Shown: positions 61,565 through 64,000 of the stretch, in pieces
How the letters are laid out: every line of letters begins with the position of its first letter
How positions within the stretch are numbered: position 1 is the stretch's first letter
Assembly (NCBI GenBank): GCA_016717205.1
Contig: JADKGC010000003.1
Location: 62,001-126,000, forward strand
Reading direction: 5' to 3'
Length of the DNA stretch: 64,000 bases
DNA from: Candidatus Flexifilum breve
Lineage (GTDB): Bacteria > Chloroflexota > Anaerolineae > Aggregatilineales > Phototrophicaceae
Notes under the pieces: model-generated
Seen by the model: the letters and a program-made list of their open reading frames with translations, nothing else
Database searches by the model: none
Told to the model about the DNA's origin: nothing
Position numbers and translations under genes: made by a program

Positions 61565-64000
61565 ATGGGCTATTTCATACTTCGGGTTGACCTGATGAAC
61601 GATTCACCACATGGGTATCCTCGGCGCGAGGCCGATTTTGATGTCTTGCCCGGTTTTCAGAATCCGCCAGCGGGCTATGGCGAGGTCGCATTTTACTGGT
61701 GGTTGGGTGAACCGCTCACCCGCGAACGCCTGACATGGCAGCTTGATCAGCTCACCCGGCGGGGCATCAGCGGGTTGCAAATCAACTATGCGCACAGCGA
61801 TCTCGGCGGCGTGACGTGGGGTCTCAGCTATCCGAGTGAACCCGCGTTATTCAGCAGCGAATGGTGGGCGCTGTTCGATTGGTTCGTGCAGGAAGCGAAT
61901 CAACGGGGCATTGCCGTCAGTGTGAGCGATTATACGCTCGGCGTGGGGCAGGGTTGGTATCTCGACGAGATCAGCGCGATCTACCCGGAAATGCGCGGGA
62001 AAACCCTACGCATGACCCTACACACGATCAAACCCGGCGAAGTGCTGGACATCGGACTGCCGGAAGGCTGCATCAGCGTGATGGCGTACCAATCCGAAGG
62101 CGCGCGGGTGGAAAACGGCATCGATCTGCGTCCGCTGGTCAGCGAAGGACAACTGCGCTGGACGCCGCCAGCGGTTGGCTGGCAGGTGGCGGTGGTCGCG
62201 GCGGAAACGGTGACGCGCTCGCTCGACCCGATGCACCCGGCCAGCGGCCGAGAGACGATCAGCCGCTTCTTTGAGCGCTTTGCCGATCACCATCCCGATC
62301 AGCCGGGACGAGGGCTCAACTTCTTCTTCTCCGATGAGCTCAACTTTGGCGTGTCGGGCAAGCTGTGGACGACGCGCTTTGCCGAGGAATTCTGGCGGCG
62401 CAAAGGCTATGACCTGATCCCGGAACTACCCGCTCTCTGGCTCGATTTGGGCGCGCGAACTGCCAAAGTCCGCCTCGACTACAACGATGTGCTGGTGACG
62501 CTCTCGGAAGAAGGCTACTTCAAGCCGCTGTATGAGTGGCATCAGCGGCGCGGCATGATGTTTGGCTGTGATCACGGCGGGCGCGGCTTGACCGTCGATG
62601 AGTTCGGCGATTATTTTCGCACGCAGCGCTGGAATCAAGCGCCGGGCTGCGATCAGCCATTCCTGCAAACAGATTTGATCAAGAACAAGGTCGCCGCATC
62701 GATTGCTCATCTGTATGAGCGCCAGCGGGTGTGGTTGGAAGGCTTTCATTCCAGCGGATGGGGCACATCAACCGTTGACCTCACCCGCGCCAGCCTGATC
62801 AACTATGTGCATGGGCAAAACCTGCTCAGTCTGCATGGGCTCTATTACTCAACCCGCGGCGGGTGGTGGGAATAGGCCCCGCCGTGCAATCATTTTCGCA
62901 TGCCGTATTGGGCGCATTTTGGGAATTATCTGACGAGCATGGAACGCCTGAGCTACCTGCTGAGTCAGGGTGTGCATCGCTGCGATGTGGCGCTTCTGTA
63001 CCCGGTCGCCGCCGTCGAAGCGGGTTTGGACGGGCAGACGGCGGTCGAAACGAGCTTTGAACTGGGACGCGCTTTGTACGCCGAGGGAATCGACTTCGAT
63101 TTCATTGACTTTGAGTCGCTGGATCGCGCGGTGATCGACGGGAACGAACTCACAGTCGCGGGTGAACATTTCCGCGTTTTGATTCTCCCTTCGATGCGCG
63201 CTGTGCGGTATTCGACTCTTGAGAAAGCCGCGGCGTTTCAACGCGCTGGCGGCCTTGTGCTGCTCGTGGGGGCGCTCCCGGAAGCCAGTGATCGCCTCGG
63301 CGCAAACGATCCTGACCTCGATCAACTCGTGCGAGAAATAACCAGCCATCAGCCCGCCGTGGTCAGTTCCGCCGACGTGATCACGCACCTCCGCGGCGCG
63401 TTCCCGCCGGATTTTGCGGTCGAAACGGCAGCGGGATCGTCGAGTGAACCGCTCGGGGTCATGCATCGCCGCATCGGTGCGCGCGACCTGTACGCTGTGT
63501 ATGGTGTGACCCAAGGGTCACTGGGCTATTTCCGGACGCATGGGCAGATTGAACTGTGGGATATGTGGACGGGGAGTACCCAACCACTGTACGCTGTGAA
63601 CACGGATCAACAGGGAACCTACGTGCGCCTGCCCTTGACCGAACACGAGCTGCAATTGATCGTGTTCGCGCCGGACGACAACCCACTGCTGATCGACGTG
63701 CCGGGGGTCGAGCAACTCGCGGTCAGCGAACAGGGCGACATGAGCGGGGTGGTCGCGACCGGTGGCACGTATCACGGAACAATTCAGCGGAACGGCATGT
63801 CACGAACGGTCAGCGGGACGGCTGACCAGCCGCCGGATGAGCTGGTGTTTGACCGAACATGGCGCTTTGAACTTGTGCCGACGCTCGACAACCAGTGGGG
63901 GGATTTTCGCCTGCCCGCGACGGATAGACGCATCGGTGCGGAGATACGGCGCTGCCGTTACCAGTTCGATCCTCAGCGCAGCGGCGAAGCTTCCGGTTGG
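61565..64000 (+). pseudogene. GH106-like alpha-L-rhamnosidase, in-frame TAG, 3' end outside window
   Basis: The frame is open from 61565 (or ATG 61595) to the window end except for one TAG at 62873-62875. The N-terminal part shows GH106 features: VAFYWWLGEPLTRERLTWQL and RRGISGLQINYAH (about 36-75), LNFFFSDELNFG (about 252-263), WLEGFHSSGWGTSTVDL (about 391-407). Around the stop the protein reads GGWWE-stop-APPCNHFRMPYWAHFG, where W (TGG) is expected; the same frame then continues with YLTSMERLSYLLSQGVHRCD and DVALLYPVAAVEAGL, typical of the family. So a single G-to-A change (or error) splits the gene. TAG is a normal stop elsewhere in the window (GH13 and isomerase genes). No signal peptide. 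Confidence 0.85.

Noticed and set aside
62873..62875. UAG recoding to explain the in-frame stop
   Set aside because: UAG ends the GH13 and isomerase genes normally, and no tRNA or context element supports recoding.
1..64000. CRISPR array, rRNA, tRNA or prophage modules
   Set aside because: No regularly spaced repeats, no rRNA or tRNA-like stretches and no phage structural genes were seen on reading both strands; short RNAs could still be missed.

Overview
The window reads as a chromosomal segment of a heterotrophic Chloroflexota bacterium, probably Anaerolineae-like. This assignment is an inference from style: moderately high GC, several STAND/NB-ARC-TPR and MalT-type LuxR regulators, many sugar ABC transporters with separate lipoprotein-like binding proteins, and worn IS remnants. 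No rRNA, tRNA, CRISPR array or replication origin was recognised.

Layout. 0-10.4 kb: a split NB-ARC/TPR regulator cut by the left edge; an IS end and a very GC-rich patch; a large XRE-NB-ARC-TPR regulator divergent from a compact operon (NTF2-like, SRPBCC, DedA, unknown protein, MpaB/DUF2236-type oxygenase, secreted propeller), with repeated TACCGCAA half-sites between them. 10.4-17.4 kb: a LAL/MalT-type regulator with a probably leaderless promoter, a secreted alpha/beta hydrolase preceded by three AACCCTACT direct repeats, a chimeric pseudogene, an orphan membrane protein and a degraded IS with both ends. 17.4-23.0 kb: a LacI-controlled alpha-glucan operon (binding protein, two permeases, GH13 enzyme, LacI) with a clear promoter and a perfect 23-bp operator.

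23.6-37.9 kb is the most interesting part: a minus-strand run of 13 tightly packed genes plus a TIM-barrel epimerase. It encodes a YnjBCD-type importer, a nucleoside hydrolase-like protein, a nucleoside phosphorylase, an aldehyde dehydrogenase, a LacD-type class I aldolase, a thiolase-fold protein lacking the catalytic Cys and His with a DUF35 partner, an altered DhaK/DhaL kinase pair and an L-fucose isomerase-like enzyme. A divergent GntR regulator, an OPA/MFS transporter and a CaiB-type CoA-transferase follow at 38.1-41.3 kb. The set can be arranged as uptake, base or aglycone removal, isomerisation, ketose phosphorylation, aldol cleavage, aldehyde oxidation, CoA activation and a second retro-aldol cleavage. 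I know of no described pathway with this combination.

41.3-46.2 kb: a sulfurtransferase with a leader terminator, then a response-regulator hybrid and a hybrid histidine kinase that overlap tail to tail. 46.3-64 kb: a plus-strand polysaccharide locus with a MalFG-type importer, a Dpp/Opp-type importer, two DUF5703 proteins, an AXE1 esterase and a GH106-like rhamnosidase that runs off the right edge.

Two themes cross the window. All four binding-protein genes are followed by a stem-loop before the first permease gene. Three otherwise intact genes (dhaL, dppC, GH106) carry single disruptions (+1, +2 and an in-frame TAG) that are either sequence errors or recent mutations.
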